DNA of 64,000 bases from Aquabacter sp040755535 (GTDB lineage Bacteria; Pseudomonadota; Alphaproteobacteria; Rhizobiales; Xanthobacteraceae). A model generated the notes under the pieces. The model saw only the letters and a list, made by a program, of their open reading frames with translations, was not told the DNA's origin and searched no databases. The position numbers and the translations under genes are program-made. The stretch covers positions 23,588-87,587 of the forward strand of contig JBFMAV010000011.1 in assembly GCA_040755535.1 (NCBI GenBank), read 5' to 3'. Each line of letters starts with the position of its first letter. Within the stretch, counting starts at the first letter, position 1. Shown here piece after piece: positions 39,844 through 48,867 of this stretch.

Positions 39844-41922
39844 ATGACCGCCGCGCCCGTCACCGTCCGCCACCACGGCTCCGTCGCCGTGGTGGAGATC
39901 GCCTATGCCCCCGTGAACGCCCTCTCCAAAGGCGTGCGCACCGGCCTGCTGGAGGCCATGGCGCACCTTGCCGACGACCCGTCCGTGACGGCGGTGGTGC
40001 TGAGCGGCGGGCCGGGGCGCTTCATCGCCGGCGCGGACATCCGGGAGATGAATGCGCCCCCGGATGCGCCGTTCCTGCCGGACGTGATCGGCGCCATCGA
40101 GGCGCTGGACAAGCCGGTGATCGCGGCCATCGACGGCGCGGCGCTCGGCGGCGGGCTGGAGGTGGCGCTCGGCTGCGATGCCCGCATCGGCTCGCAAAAG
40201 GCGGTGCTCGGCCTCACCGAGACGCGGCTCGGCATCATTCCCGGCGCGGGCGGCACCCAGCGCCTGCCGCGCCTGGTGGGCGTCGCCAAAGCCATCGCCC
40301 TCATCGCCGAGGCGCGCATCCTGAAAGCGCCCGAGGCGCTGGAATTGGGGCTGCTGGACGCGGTGGTGGACGATCCGCTCGCCGCCGCGCTCGCCTGCGC
40401 CGCGACGGCGCGCAAGCGCCCGCTCTCCGGCTTTCCCGTGCCCAAGGGCGACGCCGAGGCTGAAGAGGCCGCCGCGCAGGCGGCGCTCAAAGGCGCCAAG
40501 GGGGTTCCCGCCATAGCCGAGGCGGTGCGCGTGGTGCGCGCCGTGCGCGAGGGAAGCTTTGCGGACGGCATCGCCCGCGAGCGGGCCGCCTTCCTCGCCT
40601 TGCGCGAGAGCGCCGAGGCGGGCGCGCTCCGCCATCTCTTTTTCGCCGAGCGTGAGGCGGCGAAGGTGCCGGGCATCGAGGGCGCACGGCCTCGCCCCTT
40701 CGCCGAGGTGGCGGTGATCGGTGCCGGCACCATGGGCGCGGGCATCGCGTCCGCCCTGCTGGATGCGGGCCTGCGCGTGCAATTGCTGGAGCGCGACGCG
40801 CAGGCGGCGCAGATGGGCGCGGACCGGGTGCGCGCGCTCTATGCCCGGCCGCTGAAAAGCGGGCGGGTGAGCGCGGCCCAGGTGGAGGAACGCCTCGCGC
40901 GGCTCGCGGCGGGCGCCGAATGGGCGAGGCTCGCCTCCGCCGACCTCGTCATCGAGGCCGCGTTCGAGGACATGGACGTGAAGACCGATATCTTCCGCCG
41001 CCTGGATGCGCTGGCGCGGCCCGGCGCAGTGCTCGCCTCCAACACCTCCTATCTCGATCTCGATGCCATCGCCGCTGTGACCGGGCGCGCGCAGGACGTG
41101 GTGGGCCTGCATTTCTTCGCACCCGCCAATGTCATGAAGCTGCTGGAGGTGGTGCGCGGGGCGAAGACCGCGCCGGACGTGCTCGCGACCGCCCTTGCCC
41201 TCGCCAAGGCCATCGGCAAGCAGCCGGTGGTGGCGGGCAATTGCGAGGGCTTCATCGGCAACCGCATCTATGCCCATTACCGCCGCCATGCGGAATATCT
41301 GGTGGAGGACGGCGCGAGCCCGCAAGAGGTGGATGCCGCGCTCGAAGCCTATGGCTTCGCCATGGGCGTGTTCGCCGTCTCCGACCTATCGGGCCTCGAC
41401 ATCGCCTTTGCCATGCGCAAGCGCCGCGCCGCGACCCGCGATCCGAACGAACGCTATGTGGCCATCGCGGACAGGCTGTGCGAGGCGGGCCGGCTGGGGC
41501 GCAAGACGAGCGCCGGCTGGTATGGCTATGACGCGGACGGCCGCAAGCGCGTGGACCCGGCAACGCAGGCCCTCATCGCCGACATGCGCGCGCAAAAGGG
41601 CATAGCGCCCCGCGCCTTTTCCCCCGAGGCGATCCAGCGCCGCCTCGTCAGCGTGATGGCGAACGAGGGCGCCAGGGCCCTGGAGGAGGGGATCGCGCTG
41701 CGTGCCTCCGACATCGATCTCGCCTTCGTCAATGGCTACGGCTTCCCGCGTCTCAAGGGCGGCCCCATGTTCGCCGCCGACCGGATGGGCCTTGCCGCCG
41801 TTCTGGCGGAGGTGGAGGCCGCCCACGCCGCCGGCGGCGCCGGCTCGCAGCCCGCCTCTCTCCTCATCGACCTCGCCCGCTCGGGCGGCAGCTTTGCCGC
41901 CTGGCGCAAGACCAATGGCTGA
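39844..41922 (+). CDS. Bifunctional enoyl-CoA hydratase/3-hydroxyacyl-CoA dehydrogenase (PaaF-PaaH-type fusion)
   Basis: 692 residues. Residues 1-280 form a crotonase domain (GGPGRFIAGADIREM, DGAALGGGLEVALGCDARIG, and the catalytic Glu region ETRLGIIPGAGGTQRLPRLV). From about 290 a Rossmann NAD domain begins (VAVIGAGTMGAGIASALLDA), followed by LHFFAPANVMKLLEVV and the C-terminal dimerisation helices. It would perform both the PaaF hydratase and PaaH dehydrogenase steps in one polypeptide, laid out like FadJ or peroxisomal multifunctional enzyme. It lies between paaJ and paaZ in the rightward operon, where separate paaF and paaH would be expected. Confidence 0.9.
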   Translation: MTAAPVTVRHHGSVAVVEIAYAPVNALSKGVRTGLLEAMAHLADDPSVTAVVLSGGPGRFIAGADIREMNAPPDAPFLPDVIGAIEALDKPVIAAIDGAALGGGLEVALGCDARIGSQKAVLGLTETRLGIIPGAGGTQRLPRLVGVAKAIALIAEARILKAPEALELGLLDAVVDDPLAAALACAATARKRPLSGFPVPKGDAEAEEAAAQAALKGAKGVPAIAEAVRVVRAVREGSFADGIARERAAFLALRESAEAGALRHLFFAEREAAKVPGIEGARPRPFAEVAVIGAGTMGAGIASALLDAGLRVQLLERDAQAAQMGADRVRALYARPLKSGRVSAAQVEERLARLAAGAEWARLASADLVIEAAFEDMDVKTDIFRRLDALARPGAVLASNTSYLDLDAIAAVTGRAQDVVGLHFFAPANVMKLLEVVRGAKTAPDVLATALALAKAIGKQPVVAGNCEGFIGNRIYAHYRRHAEYLVEDGASPQEVDAALEAYGFAMGVFAVSDLSGLDIAFAMRKRRAATRDPNERYVAIADRLCEAGRLGRKTSAGWYGYDADGRKRVDPATQALIADMRAQKGIAPRAFSPEAIQRRLVSVMANEGARALEEGIALRASDIDLAFVNGYGFPRLKGGPMFAADRMGLAAVLAEVEAAHAAGGAGSQPASLLIDLARSGGSFAAWRKTNG

Positions 41923-41937
41923 AGGAACGCCCCGCCC

Positions 41938-43980
41938 ATGACCCAGATTCTCGACAGCTACGCCCTCGACCGCTGGTTCACTCCGAGCGAGGACCTGGTG
42001 GACATTGCGAGCGCCATTGACGGGCGCGTGGTCGCCCGCGCCTCCACGCGCGGGCTCGATTTCGGCGCCATGGTGCGCCATGCCCGCAGCGTTGGCGGGC
42101 CGGCGCTGCGCGCGTTCACCTTCCATGAGCGCGCCGACATCCTGCGCGCGCTCGCCAAATATCTCGGCGAGCACAAGGAGGCGCTCTATGCGCTCTCCGC
42201 CGACACCGGGGCCACCAAGCGCGACAATTTCTTCGACATCGACGGGGGCATCGGCACCCTCTACGCCTTCGCCTCGCGCGGGCGGAAGGAATTGCCGAGC
42301 GAGCGTTTCGTGGTGGAAGGGCCGACCGAGGGCCTGTCCAAGATGGGGACCTTCGTGGGCACCCACATTCTGACCCCGCTCCAGGGCGTCGCGGTCCATA
42401 TTAACGCCTTTAACTTCCCCTGCTGGGGCATGCTGGAGAAGTTCGCGCCCGCCTTTCTCGCGGGCGTGCCGGTCATCACCAAGCCGGCGACCGCCACCTC
42501 CTATGTGGCCGCGGCGGTGGTGAAGCTCATCGTCGGCTCCGGCCTGCTGCCCGCCGGCACGCTGCAATTCGTCTGCGGCTCTACCGGCGATCTGCTGGAC
42601 CATCTGAGCGGGCAGGACGTGCTCTCCTTCACCGGCTCGGCGGCGACCTCCGAGGCGCTGCGCAACCACCCGGCAGTCTCCGTGAATGCCGTGCGCTTCA
42701 TCGCCGAGCGCGACAGCCTCAATGCCGCGATCCTCGGCCCCGACGCGGGCGAGGGGACGCCGGAATTCGACCTCTTCGTGAAGGAGGTGGTGCGCGAGAT
42801 GACCGTGAAGGCGGGCCAGAAATGCACCGCCATCCGCCGCGTCTTCGTGCCCCGCGCGCTGGAGGATGCGGTGGCCGCCGCGCTCGCGCGCCAGTTGGGA
42901 GCCATCGCGGTCGGCGATCCGCGCCGGGACGATGTGCGCATGGGGCCGCTCGCGAGCCGCGACCAGCGCGAGAGCGTGCGCGCGGCGGTGGCCGAGATCG
43001 CGGCGGAAGCGCAGATCGTGTTCGGCGATCCCGCCGTCGTTGCGCCGGTGGGCGGGGATGGCGAGGCGGGCGCCTTCATGGCCCCGGTCCTGCTCGCCTG
43101 TCCCGCGCCTTTAACGGCGCGCGCGCCCCATGTGACCGAGGCCTTCGGCCCCGTCGCGACCCTCATGCCCTATGACGGGCTCGATGAGGCGGTGGCGCTG
43201 GTGGCGAAGGGCGAGGGGAGCCTCGTTGCCTCCGTCTATACCTATGATGAAGCCGTGGCCGAGGCCCTGGTGTTCGGCATCGCCGCCTATAATGGCCGCG
43301 TGCTGGTGATCGACCGCGACTGCGCGAAGGAATCCACCGGCCATGGCTCGCCGCTTCCGAACCTCGTCCATGGCGGCCCCGGCCGCGCGGGCGGCGGGGA
43401 AGAGATGGGCGGCCTGCGGGGCGTGTTCCATTACATGCAGCGCACCGCGCTTCAGGGTTCGCCGGGCCGCCTCTCCGCGCTGACCCGAAGCTGGATCAAG
43501 GGCGCGCCCGCGCCCGCCCCCAAGGCGCATCCCTTCACGCTGGATTTCGACACCATCCGGGTAGGCGATACGGTGGAGACCGCGTCCCGCGTCATCTCGC
43601 TGGACGATATCGAGCATTTCGCCCATTTCACGGGCGACACCTTCTATGCCCACATGGACGAGGACGCCGCCAAGGCCAACCCCTTCTTCCCGGGCCGGGT
43701 GGCGCACGGCTATCTGATCCTGTCCTTCGCCGCCGGCCTGTTCGTGGACCCGGCGCCCGGGCCGCTGCTGGCCAATTACGGCCTGGACAATCTGCGCTTC
43801 CTGAAGCCGGTCTCGCCGGGCGATGCCATCCGCGTGCGCCTCACGGTCAAGCAGAAGCAGGCGGCCCGCAAGCCGGAATATGGCGAAGTGCGCTGGGACG
43901 CGGAAGTCTTCAACCAGGAGGGAGAGACGGTCGCGCGCTACGACCTGCTCACCATGAGCGCCCGGCCCGTCGCGGCCTGA
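41938..43980 (+). CDS. paaZ: PaaZ, oxepin-CoA hydrolase/aldehyde dehydrogenase
   Basis: 680 residues. The N-terminal aldehyde dehydrogenase domain (about 1-520) shows HINAFNFPCWGMLEKFAPA, the FIAERDSLN Glu region and catalytic Cys in VKAGQKCTAIRRVF. The C-terminal MaoC/hotdog hydratase domain (about 540-680) has FAHFTGDTFYAHMDEDAA and FPGRVAHGYLILSFAAGL. PaaZ opens the oxepin-CoA ring and oxidises the resulting semialdehyde. Last gene of the rightward operon, followed by a hairpin terminator. Confidence 0.95.
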   Translation: MTQILDSYALDRWFTPSEDLVDIASAIDGRVVARASTRGLDFGAMVRHARSVGGPALRAFTFHERADILRALAKYLGEHKEALYALSADTGATKRDNFFDIDGGIGTLYAFASRGRKELPSERFVVEGPTEGLSKMGTFVGTHILTPLQGVAVHINAFNFPCWGMLEKFAPAFLAGVPVITKPATATSYVAAAVVKLIVGSGLLPAGTLQFVCGSTGDLLDHLSGQDVLSFTGSAATSEALRNHPAVSVNAVRFIAERDSLNAAILGPDAGEGTPEFDLFVKEVVREMTVKAGQKCTAIRRVFVPRALEDAVAAALARQLGAIAVGDPRRDDVRMGPLASRDQRESVRAAVAEIAAEAQIVFGDPAVVAPVGGDGEAGAFMAPVLLACPAPLTARAPHVTEAFGPVATLMPYDGLDEAVALVAKGEGSLVASVYTYDEAVAEALVFGIAAYNGRVLVIDRDCAKESTGHGSPLPNLVHGGPGRAGGGEEMGGLRGVFHYMQRTALQGSPGRLSALTRSWIKGAPAPAPKAHPFTLDFDTIRVGDTVETASRVISLDDIEHFAHFTGDTFYAHMDEDAAKANPFFPGRVAHGYLILSFAAGLFVDPAPGPLLANYGLDNLRFLKPVSPGDAIRVRLTVKQKQAARKPEYGEVRWDAEVFNQEGETVARYDLLTMSARPVAA

Positions 43981-43993
43981 GCGGTCAATAAAA

Positions 43994-44018
43994 GGGGCGG
44001 GCGCGCCGCGCCTGCCCC
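43994..44018. terminator. Bidirectional terminator between paaZ and the small repeat protein gene
   Basis: GGGGCGGGCGCG (43994-44005) pairs with CGCGCCTGCCCC (44007-44018) with one G-U pair; the central base pairs open to make a loop. It is flanked by AATAAAA on the left and CGCTTTCTT on the right, so it can stop transcription from both sides. Confidence 0.75.
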
Positions 44019-44030
44019 GCTTTCTTGCCC

Positions 44031-44423
44031 TTACGCATCGTCCGAATGGCTTTTGCGCACCACGCTCGGCGGGTCGCTCGCCGGGAAGGTCTGCTTCAAT
44101 TCCTCGTCCAGTTCCCTGTCGTCCGCCGCCTTCTGGGCGACGTCGGCCGAGACTTCCGCGCCGGTGAAGCTGGAGGGATTGGTCAGCGCGGGCGGATCGC
44201 TGGCGGGAAAGGTGTCCTCCAGCGCGTCGTCCAATTCCGCGTCCAGCGCGGCGTCGGCGCCCTCCTCTTGCGCGCGCGCGGGCGCCGCTTCCGCTCCCGT
44301 GAAGCTCGAGGGATTGGTGAGGGCCGGCGGATCGCTGGCGGGGAAAGTCTCTTGGAGGGCTTCGTCCAATTCGCGGTCCTGCGCGCCCGCGCCGGTCCGA
44401 TTGGGGGAATGCTCTTGCGTCAT
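44031..44423 (-). CDS. Small acidic protein with three tandem TFPASDPP repeats, function unknown
   Basis: 130 residues, made almost wholly of three repeats: ELDEALQETFPASDPPAL, ELDDALEDTFPASDPPAL and ELDEELKQTFPASDPPSV. The first two are followed by TNPSSFTGAE, and linkers vary. Acidic and hydrophilic, no signal peptide or membrane segment. Short proteins with a single ELDExLxxTFPASDPP motif occur widely in alphaproteobacteria as uncharacterised genes; a three-repeat version suggests a binding module used in several copies. GAGG precedes the ATG at 44423. It lies at the end of the treS-glgB-glgX-malQ block on the same strand, 189 bp downstream; no EcfG-type promoter was found directly upstream. 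Confidence 0.8.
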   Translation of the reverse strand: MTQEHSPNRTGAGAQDRELDEALQETFPASDPPALTNPSSFTGAEAAPARAQEEGADAALDAELDDALEDTFPASDPPALTNPSSFTGAEVSADVAQKAADDRELDEELKQTFPASDPPSVVRKSHSDDA

Positions 44424-44612
44424 CAGATCCTCGCGTCGTGTGTGAGGAGGGCGTGCGCCTCCGTCATGGGGCAGATGGTCTGCCCGTCATCGTAGCGGCG
44501 CCCGACGTCAGGCGCGTGGCAGGATGCCGCGCCGCCGAACAGGGCCGTTCGATCTCGAAAGCCCAACGTCCGGCGGGCGCTTCGAGGTCCATCTCGCTGA
44601 GCTCCATCTCGC

Positions 44613-46706
44613 TCAGCCGCGCTTGCGCGCCGCGTCCAGCGTGCGCAGCCGGCGCTGCACGTCGGCGCCCTCCAGCAGGTCGGCCGCCTGCGGGTCGAGG
44701 CGGCGGCGCCAGTTGGGATGTTCATCGATCGTGCCGGGAAGATTGGGCTGCTCGTCCAGCCCCAGCGCATCCTCGATGGGAATGACGGCAAGCGGGGCGG
44801 GCGTTGCCCCGATGAAGGCGAGCGCAGTCTCCAGTACCTGGTTTGCCTCCTGCGGCACCGTGTGCCGGTCGCCGCCCTCGGGCGCGATGGTGCGCCAGAG
44901 CGCGGCGCGGTCCTCGTCCCGTTCGGTGCGCAGGCTCGCTTCGTCCTGCCCCTCGCCCAGAATGCCAAGCGGCACGCGCCAGTCGATGTCGCGCCCCTTC
45001 CACCAGCCCGTGACGGTCGGCAGATCATGGGTGCCGGTGACGGCGATGGCTTGGGAAGAATAGTCCCGCGCACCGGTGAAGCCGCCATCCGCATGGCGCT
45101 CGAACCAGAGCACGCGCATGCCGAGAATGCCGCGCGCGGCCAGCACCTCACGGAAGCCCTCGGGCACGGTGCCGAGATCCTCGCCGATGACGATGGCGCG
45201 GCGGCGCTGGGATTCCAGCGCCACGAGGCGCAGCAGGTCGTCGCGCGGATAAGCGAGATAGGCCCCGGCCGTGGAGGGGAAGCCCTCCGGCACCATCCAG
45301 AGCCGCATCAGTCCCATGATATGGTCGATGCGCACGCCCCCGGCATGGGCCATGGCGGCCTCCAGCATCTCGCGGAAGGCGGCAAAGCCGGACAGGCTCA
45401 AGGCGCGGGGCGAGAAGGCCGAGAGGCCCCAATTCTGGCCGACCGCGTTCAGCAGATCCGGCGGGGCCCCCACCGAGAGGCCGATCAGCATGTCCGCCTG
45501 CCGGCTCCAGGCCTGCGAGCCGCCGCCGTCCGTGCCCACGGCAAGGTCGCTGACGAGACCGATGCCCATGCCCGCCGACCGTGCCGCCGTCTGGGCCTCG
45601 TCCAGGCTGCGGGCGGCGACCCATTGGAGGAAGGCGTGGAAGGCCACCTCCTCGCTCTTCTGGAGGGCGAAGGCGGCAACCGCCGCGCTCGTCGGGTCGG
45701 TGAGCCCGTCGCCCCATTGGCGCCAGTTCCAGCGGCCGGGATCGGCGCCGAACACGGTGCCATGGATGGCCTCGAAGCGCGCATGGCCCTCCAGCGCCGC
45801 CCCGCCGCGCGCGCGGAACGCCGCGAAGTCCGCCTGCAGATCCGGCATGCGGGGCAGCGCGGACGTGAACAGGTGGCGCAGGATGGCAAGCTTCAGGGGC
45901 GCAGCGTCCGCCCAGGGGACAAGGTCCGCCGCTTCAAGGCGGGCCACCGATGCCGGGTCGGTCAGCGCGGCATAGGCCGCATCCACCGCCGGCCCGCCGA
46001 ACACCACGCGGGGATCGGCATGGAGCGGGCTCAGGAATTGCCGGCTGGAGGGGGCATAGGGGCTGAAATGATGGGGATCGGCGGCAAAGCCCGCATGGAC
46101 CGGACTCATGACCAGCGCGTCGGCGCCGGCATTGGCCGCCTTGACCGCCAGTTGCGCGAGCGCCGAGAAATCGCCGATGCCGCAATCGCCCGCGCGCCGC
46201 AGCCCGTAGATCTGAACCGCGAGGCCCCAGAGCCGGGCCGCCTCGTCCTGCGCCGCCTCGCCTCGCGCCGCGTCCGCCACGCTGAAGCAGCGCTCGGGCG
46301 CAAGGGCGAGGACGGTCTCGGTCTCGCCGGCTTCCAGGCGGTGATAGCCGGGCGGGTTGATGCCCGGCAGCGCGATCACGCCCGCGCTGCGCGCGGCGAC
46401 CCCTTCCACCACGCCGCCGTCTTCCAGCGTGATGCGAAACCGCACGTCCCCGTCCGGTCCGGGCAGGGCCAGTTCGAACGGTGCCCCCGCATCGGCCGTG
46501 ACCAGCGGCGGGGTGTCCGCGCGCGCTTCGATGTCGAGCCGCGCGCGGCTTTCCGCGATCTGAGCCGAGGTCGCGGCGGGCAGGCCGATGGCGGAGAGAA
46601 TGGCGACCAGGCTTTCCGGCGGCACGGTGCGCGCGCGGCCGAACGCGTCGCGCCATTCCGGCGAGAGGCCCGCGCGGCGGGCAAGATCGATGAGCAGATC
46701 GTCCAT
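44613..46706 (-). CDS. malQ: 4-alpha-glucanotransferase (GH77)
   Basis: 697 residues. GH77 features: LWGLAVQIYGLRRAGDCGIG, PVHAGFAADPHHFSPYAPSS, the nucleophile region GVRIDHIMGLMRLWMVPEG, the acid/base VIGEDLGTVPEGFRE and VTGTHDLPTVTGWW. The enzyme transfers alpha-1,4-glucan segments between acceptors (disproportionation). Last of four genes in the leftward treS-glgB-glgX-malQ operon, 40 bp after glgX. It probably processes short maltodextrins left by GlgX debranching. Confidence 0.93.
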   Translation of the reverse strand: MDDLLIDLARRAGLSPEWRDAFGRARTVPPESLVAILSAIGLPAATSAQIAESRARLDIEARADTPPLVTADAGAPFELALPGPDGDVRFRITLEDGGVVEGVAARSAGVIALPGINPPGYHRLEAGETETVLALAPERCFSVADAARGEAAQDEAARLWGLAVQIYGLRRAGDCGIGDFSALAQLAVKAANAGADALVMSPVHAGFAADPHHFSPYAPSSRQFLSPLHADPRVVFGGPAVDAAYAALTDPASVARLEAADLVPWADAAPLKLAILRHLFTSALPRMPDLQADFAAFRARGGAALEGHARFEAIHGTVFGADPGRWNWRQWGDGLTDPTSAAVAAFALQKSEEVAFHAFLQWVAARSLDEAQTAARSAGMGIGLVSDLAVGTDGGGSQAWSRQADMLIGLSVGAPPDLLNAVGQNWGLSAFSPRALSLSGFAAFREMLEAAMAHAGGVRIDHIMGLMRLWMVPEGFPSTAGAYLAYPRDDLLRLVALESQRRRAIVIGEDLGTVPEGFREVLAARGILGMRVLWFERHADGGFTGARDYSSQAIAVTGTHDLPTVTGWWKGRDIDWRVPLGILGEGQDEASLRTERDEDRAALWRTIAPEGGDRHTVPQEANQVLETALAFIGATPAPLAVIPIEDALGLDEQPNLPGTIDEHPNWRRRLDPQAADLLEGADVQRRLRTLDAARKRG

Positions 46707-46746
46707 GAATGGGCCTTGGCGGTCGAGAGGCGGAGCGCGCGCGGCG

Positions 46747-48867
46747 TCAGGCGGCCGTGCGCGCGGGATCGATGCGGGCGGCCAGCAGGCGCACGCTGGA
46801 GGGTTCCAGATGGGTCTCGGTCTGGATCGCCCGCTCCTCGGAGGCCGCGCCAGTGGCGGTGTCCACCAGAAGCCGCCAGGTCAGCGCGGGCTCCGGCAGG
46901 CGGAAGGTCACCGGGTCGGCGGACGCATTCAGAAGCATCAGCAGAACCTCGATCCCGCCCTGCGGCGTGTAGCCCGCGCGGCGCATGCCGAGCGTGAGGG
47001 CACCGTCCAGATGCCAGCCCTCGGGCGGGATCTCGATGCCGTGCTCGTCGAACCAGCCGATATCCTTCAGGCCGGGCGCCAGTTCCTCCTGCGCATGCAG
47101 GAAGCGCGGGGCGCGCAGAATGGGGTGGCGCGCGCGGATTTCGGCGAGCCGCGCCATGAAGGCCGTCAGCGCCCGCCCATCCGGCGAGCGGGCGAGGTCC
47201 CAGTCCACCCAGGAAATCTCATTGTCCTGGCAATAGGCATTGTTGTTGCCGTTCTGGGTGCGGCCGAATTCGTCGCCCGCCAGCAGCATGGGCGTGCCCT
47301 GCGCGAGCATGACGGTGGCGAGCATGGCGCGCGAGACGCGGGCGCGCTGGGCCAGGATGCCCTCGTCCTGCGTCGGGCCTTCGGCGCCCCAATTGTAGGA
47401 ATGGTTGCCGTCGTGGCCGTCCCGGCTGTCCTCGCCATTGGCCTCGTTGTGCTTCTCGTTATAGGCGACCAGATCGGCCAGGGTGAAGCCGTCATGGGAG
47501 GCGATGAAATTCACCGAGGCCCAGGGCTTGCGCCAGCGATGGTCGAACAGGTCCGCCGAGCCGGCGAGCCGCCCCGCCATCTCCCCGCGCAGGCCCGGAT
47601 CGCGCTTCCAGAAGCGCCGGGTGGTGTCGCGGAAGCGGTCGTTCCATTCGCCAAAGCCGGGGGGCAGGCGCCCCAACTGGTAGCCGTCGGGGCCGATGTC
47701 CCAGGGCTCGGAATACAGTTTGCAGCGGGCCAGAACCGGATCCTGGCGGATGGCGTCGAAGAAGCCCGAGCCCGGATCAAAGCCCGTGCCCTCGCGCCCC
47801 AGCGTCACGCCGAGATCGAAGCGGAAGCCGTCCACATGGAAGGCCTCCACCCAATAGCGCAGCGAGTCCATCACCATCTGGAGCACGCGCGGATGGGACA
47901 GGTTCAGCGTGTTCCCGCAGCCAGTATCGTTGATGTAATAGCGCTCGTCCCCCGGCATGAGCCGGTAATAGCTGGCATTGTCGAGCCCCTTGAAGGAGAA
48001 GTGCGGCCCGAGTTCATTCCCCTCGCAGGTGTGGTTGTAGACCACGTCGAGGATCACCTCGATGCCCGCCGCATGGAGCCGGCGCACCGCCGCGCGCATC
48101 TCCTGGAGCGAGCCGGTGGAGAGGAAGGCGGGTTCCGGCGCGAAGAAGGCGAGGGTGGAATAGCCCCAATAATTGCGCAGCCCCTTCTCCACCAGGAAAT
48201 GGTCCTGGAGGAAGGCGTGGACCGGCATCAATTCCACCGCCGTCACGCCGATGCGCAGCAGATGGTCGATGAATTTGGGATGGGCGAGGGCGGCGAAGGT
48301 GCCGCGCTCATGGGGGCGCACATCGCCGCGCCGCATGGAAATGCCGCGCACATGGGTCTCATAGAGCACGGTGTCGGCCCAAGGCGTCTGGGGCGGGCGA
48401 TCATTGCCCCAGTCGGCCGCAGGGGAGGTGACGATGCATTTGGGCATGGCCGGGGCGCTGTCGCGCCGGTCGATCGCCAGATCTCCGCGTCCCGAGCCGA
48501 TGCGATAGCCGAACAGGGCGTCCGACCAGCGCGGCGAACCGGTGAGCTGGCGGGCATAGGGGTCCAGCAGCAGCTTGCTGGGATTGAAGCGGTGGCCGCG
48601 CGCCGGGTCATAGGGGCCATGTGCGCGGTAGCCGTAGAGCAGGCCCTCGAAGGCGCCGGGCAGATAGCCGTGCCAGACCTCGTCCGTGCATTCCGGAAGG
48701 GCGAGGCGCGCGACCTCGCGCCGGCCGCGCGGGTCGAACAGGCACAATTCCACTTTCTCGGCATTGGCCGAGAAGACCGCGAAATTGGTGCCGAGCCCGT
48801 CCGGGGTCGCGCCGAGCGGATAGGGCAGGCCGGCTTCGAGCCGGTCCGGGAGAGGGGGAAGGGTCAT
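46747..48867 (-). CDS. glgX: Glycogen debranching enzyme (GH13, isoamylase-type)
   Basis: 706 residues. An N-terminal CBM48 domain (PYPLGATPDGLGTNFAVFSA) precedes the GH13 barrel. Catalytic residues are in DGFRFDLGVTLGRE (nucleophile), KLYSEPWDIGPDGYQLG (acid/base) and NFIASHDGFTLADLV. GlgX hydrolyses alpha-1,6 branches of glycogen limit dextrins. Its ATG overlaps the glgB stop (ATGA), so branching and debranching enzymes are made together. The frame continues upstream inside glgB; the start at 48867 matches the family length. Confidence 0.94.
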   Translation of the reverse strand: MTLPPLPDRLEAGLPYPLGATPDGLGTNFAVFSANAEKVELCLFDPRGRREVARLALPECTDEVWHGYLPGAFEGLLYGYRAHGPYDPARGHRFNPSKLLLDPYARQLTGSPRWSDALFGYRIGSGRGDLAIDRRDSAPAMPKCIVTSPAADWGNDRPPQTPWADTVLYETHVRGISMRRGDVRPHERGTFAALAHPKFIDHLLRIGVTAVELMPVHAFLQDHFLVEKGLRNYWGYSTLAFFAPEPAFLSTGSLQEMRAAVRRLHAAGIEVILDVVYNHTCEGNELGPHFSFKGLDNASYYRLMPGDERYYINDTGCGNTLNLSHPRVLQMVMDSLRYWVEAFHVDGFRFDLGVTLGREGTGFDPGSGFFDAIRQDPVLARCKLYSEPWDIGPDGYQLGRLPPGFGEWNDRFRDTTRRFWKRDPGLRGEMAGRLAGSADLFDHRWRKPWASVNFIASHDGFTLADLVAYNEKHNEANGEDSRDGHDGNHSYNWGAEGPTQDEGILAQRARVSRAMLATVMLAQGTPMLLAGDEFGRTQNGNNNAYCQDNEISWVDWDLARSPDGRALTAFMARLAEIRARHPILRAPRFLHAQEELAPGLKDIGWFDEHGIEIPPEGWHLDGALTLGMRRAGYTPQGGIEVLLMLLNASADPVTFRLPEPALTWRLLVDTATGAASEERAIQTETHLEPSSVRLLAARIDPARTAA

